Shown piece after piece: positions 62,303-64,000 of a stretch of 64,000 bases of DNA; the first letter of the stretch is position 1; every line of letters starts with the position of its first letter. The notes under the pieces are model-generated. The model did no database searches, had not been told where the DNA came from, and was given only the letters and a program-made list of their open reading frames with translations. A program made the position numbers and the translations under genes. Where the stretch lies: positions 1-64,000 of the forward strand of contig NW_019775976.1 of NCBI RefSeq assembly GCF_001039355.2, written 5' to 3'. The DNA comes from Lingula anatina. Lineage: Eukaryota > Brachiopoda > Lingulata > Lingulida > Lingulidae.

Positions 62303-62347
<45 letters not shown>
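62303..62347. repeat. (AT)n microsatellite
   Basis: Uninterrupted tatata run of about 45 nt in the TSC22 intron. Confidence 0.9.
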
Positions 62348-62350
<3 letters not shown>

Positions 62351-64000
62351 TTTGTCTGTTCTATGCTATAGTTACTAGTATTGTAATTGATTGTACCTTT
62401 ATGTGAAGGTGTTTGTCAATAAAGAATCTGCACTAATCTGCTCTTCCATCTGCTTGCACGCCAAGGGTATAATATATGATAATTAAAACATGAAAAAAAC
62501 TCTCTATAAATACAACAAAAGACCAGGCAAAGATTCAACACCTTTGAGGTTATTTTTTAAGACTCTCAACTCTAGTTTCTGAACATTTGGCCAAAACACT
62601 TACTTCCCCTCCAGATACGCAAACATGATGTGCTAAGTAAAATAACCTTTATATTTTCAACAAGATCCGTTTTCACCAAAACCTCCTACTCTATCTGATC
62701 TATTTCTGAATCACTCCGCAGCCCAAATATCCTGTCTACATGCAAAAAGAAAGACGACTCCCTCAACACTGACAAAAAACACAAAAATATTTTTGTTTGG
62801 CAGTCAGTTCTTGACATTGCTCTTCACATGCACTTAAAAGTAATAAACCGAAAAATAAACATTAATAAAAGTCAAAAATCAGGATTTTCCCTTTCCCTTC
62901 TTACTAATTCCAACAGACAGCATGATTCAATTCCGTTTCCTTTGCGTCCAGTTCCCAAGTGACCACAGAGGACGAGGGCAGTGACCCCAACCCTGACCAA
63001 CAAAGGACAAAAGATGTGTGTGGCAAACAATAAACTGACTCACGCCTGATGTATTGGTATTTTGGGCGAGGCTGAACTGTGACAAAAAGGAGGGAAGAGG
63101 GTGTACATGTTAGCCTTAAGCTTCTTATAGTATTTGCAAAAGATTAATGCGTCATTTTTGTTAGGCAAAGGCTTCTGACATTATATGAAAATCTGAATAA
63201 ACCTTTTTTTCATCTTTTCGCTTCACCAATTTATCACCGCTTTGGGGATTAATCAATTACGTAATCTTTTCTGAGTGAAGCTAGACAGGAGTTAATGAAA
63301 TCATTCAAATATTTTCTTTCCTGTAAAATAAGGCAGCTTGCTAAGACTGACAGCTGGTAACTTGTGAGGAGTTAATTAATCATGAGGCACATCTCACGAC
63401 TGCAGTTTTTTTTCCAGGAGGGAGACGTAAACTTAATTTAAAACATTTTCCAATTGAGTAGGAATATGCAGTAATCAAACAATTTTTTTTTTCTGCAAGG
63501 GAGAACAAAAATGATTTACACAGAAGCATTTTTTACCTATGACAAAAGCATAAATCATTTAAGTGGTATGTTGCCTTCACTGTAGCTTTCTGTTTCAGCT
63601 TGTGTACAAATAAAATTATCTGTGTAGAAATAAAATTATCTTCCATGGAACATTTCCAAGAGAAAATACCATTCATTGACGTCTAAGAAACATTTCTAAG
63701 ACAGTATCTACTCACCAGAGAGCAAACGTCAATGTCTTGACCCTGAAAATCATTTCATAAATTCCAACTACGCAGTAGTCACTCAATCATAAAATACAAT
63801 TCAATTCGGGACCGAAAAACATAACACCTAATCTGATTATTTAGCTTCAAACCTAACGAGGAGGATATGAATCATACTGCTGATCAATACTACTGTATCT
63901 GTTCAATAATATTCACCAATTTGTCACATTTCATTGGGACTCTGGTCCAGATAATGCCACAGAGTGACCTACCCTGAGAATCAGAGCACTGATAATGACT

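Larger units (their letters stand above)
57120..64000 (-). other. Intron of the TSC22-domain gene
   Basis: No further exon recognised. Contains a palindromic MITE at 58278-58381, degenerate repeats at 57978-58500, an (AT)n run at 62303-62347 and scattered poly-T. The small upstream TSC22 exon must lie beyond 64000. Confidence 0.6.

Overview
The window is animal nuclear DNA: AT-rich, with short exons flanked by GT/AG splice sites, long introns full of small DNA transposons and microsatellites, and genes with metazoan homologues. It holds the 3' three quarters of an ABCC4 (MRP4)-type ABC transporter gene (+ strand, 2260-28862), two tandem, strongly expanded metallothionein genes (+ strand, about 34.2-43.2 kb and 48.0-53.2 kb), and the last coding exon of a TSC22-domain gene (- strand, 57119-56919). 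The species is not identifiable from the sequence. It is not a vertebrate, and high heterozygosity suggests a marine invertebrate (lophotrochozoan, or a non-vertebrate deuterostome such as amphioxus).

The most notable biology is in the transporter. Its TM5-TM6 exon of membrane domain 1 is present as an array of alternative copies at 2260, 5153, 7130, 9217, 11795 and 13880. All have the same phases (2 to 0) and lengths of 3n+1, so exactly one can be used without breaking the frame. A second exon, encoding the cytoplasmic coupling segment of membrane domain 2, exists as two 80-nt alternatives (21504 and 23273) that are also frame-locked. This is a two-cluster mutually exclusive exon system that could swap part of the substrate cavity and the membrane-domain/nucleotide-domain coupling element independently. 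A dead copy of the Walker A exon lies inside the first array.

Single N characters at 1596, 3538, 7895 and 45375 are contig joins, and sequence on their two sides is redundant. Positions 3539-7894 look like the alternative haplotype inserted into a gap that falls inside a transposon. Left of the N at 45375, positions about 41.1-45.37 kb are the same genomic interval as 45376-49141. After correction one haplotype would carry four TM5-TM6 exon variants, one metallothionein A and one metallothionein B.

Metallothionein A has a distinct cysteine-rich N-terminus (42 + 31 residues), then sixteen 29-residue domain exons (one with a 1-nt deletion), then an 18-residue terminal exon. Metallothionein B has an initiating domain, eight 29-residue repeats and the same terminal exon (281 residues, 85 Cys). 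In A the linker is Lys/Gly type (TGKG), in B it is Asp type (TSDD). Both genes have a TATA box, a non-coding first exon and a conserved promoter with metal-response-element cores. The TSC22 gene converges on metallothionein B. The last 7 kb is its intron and contains only repeats that I can see.
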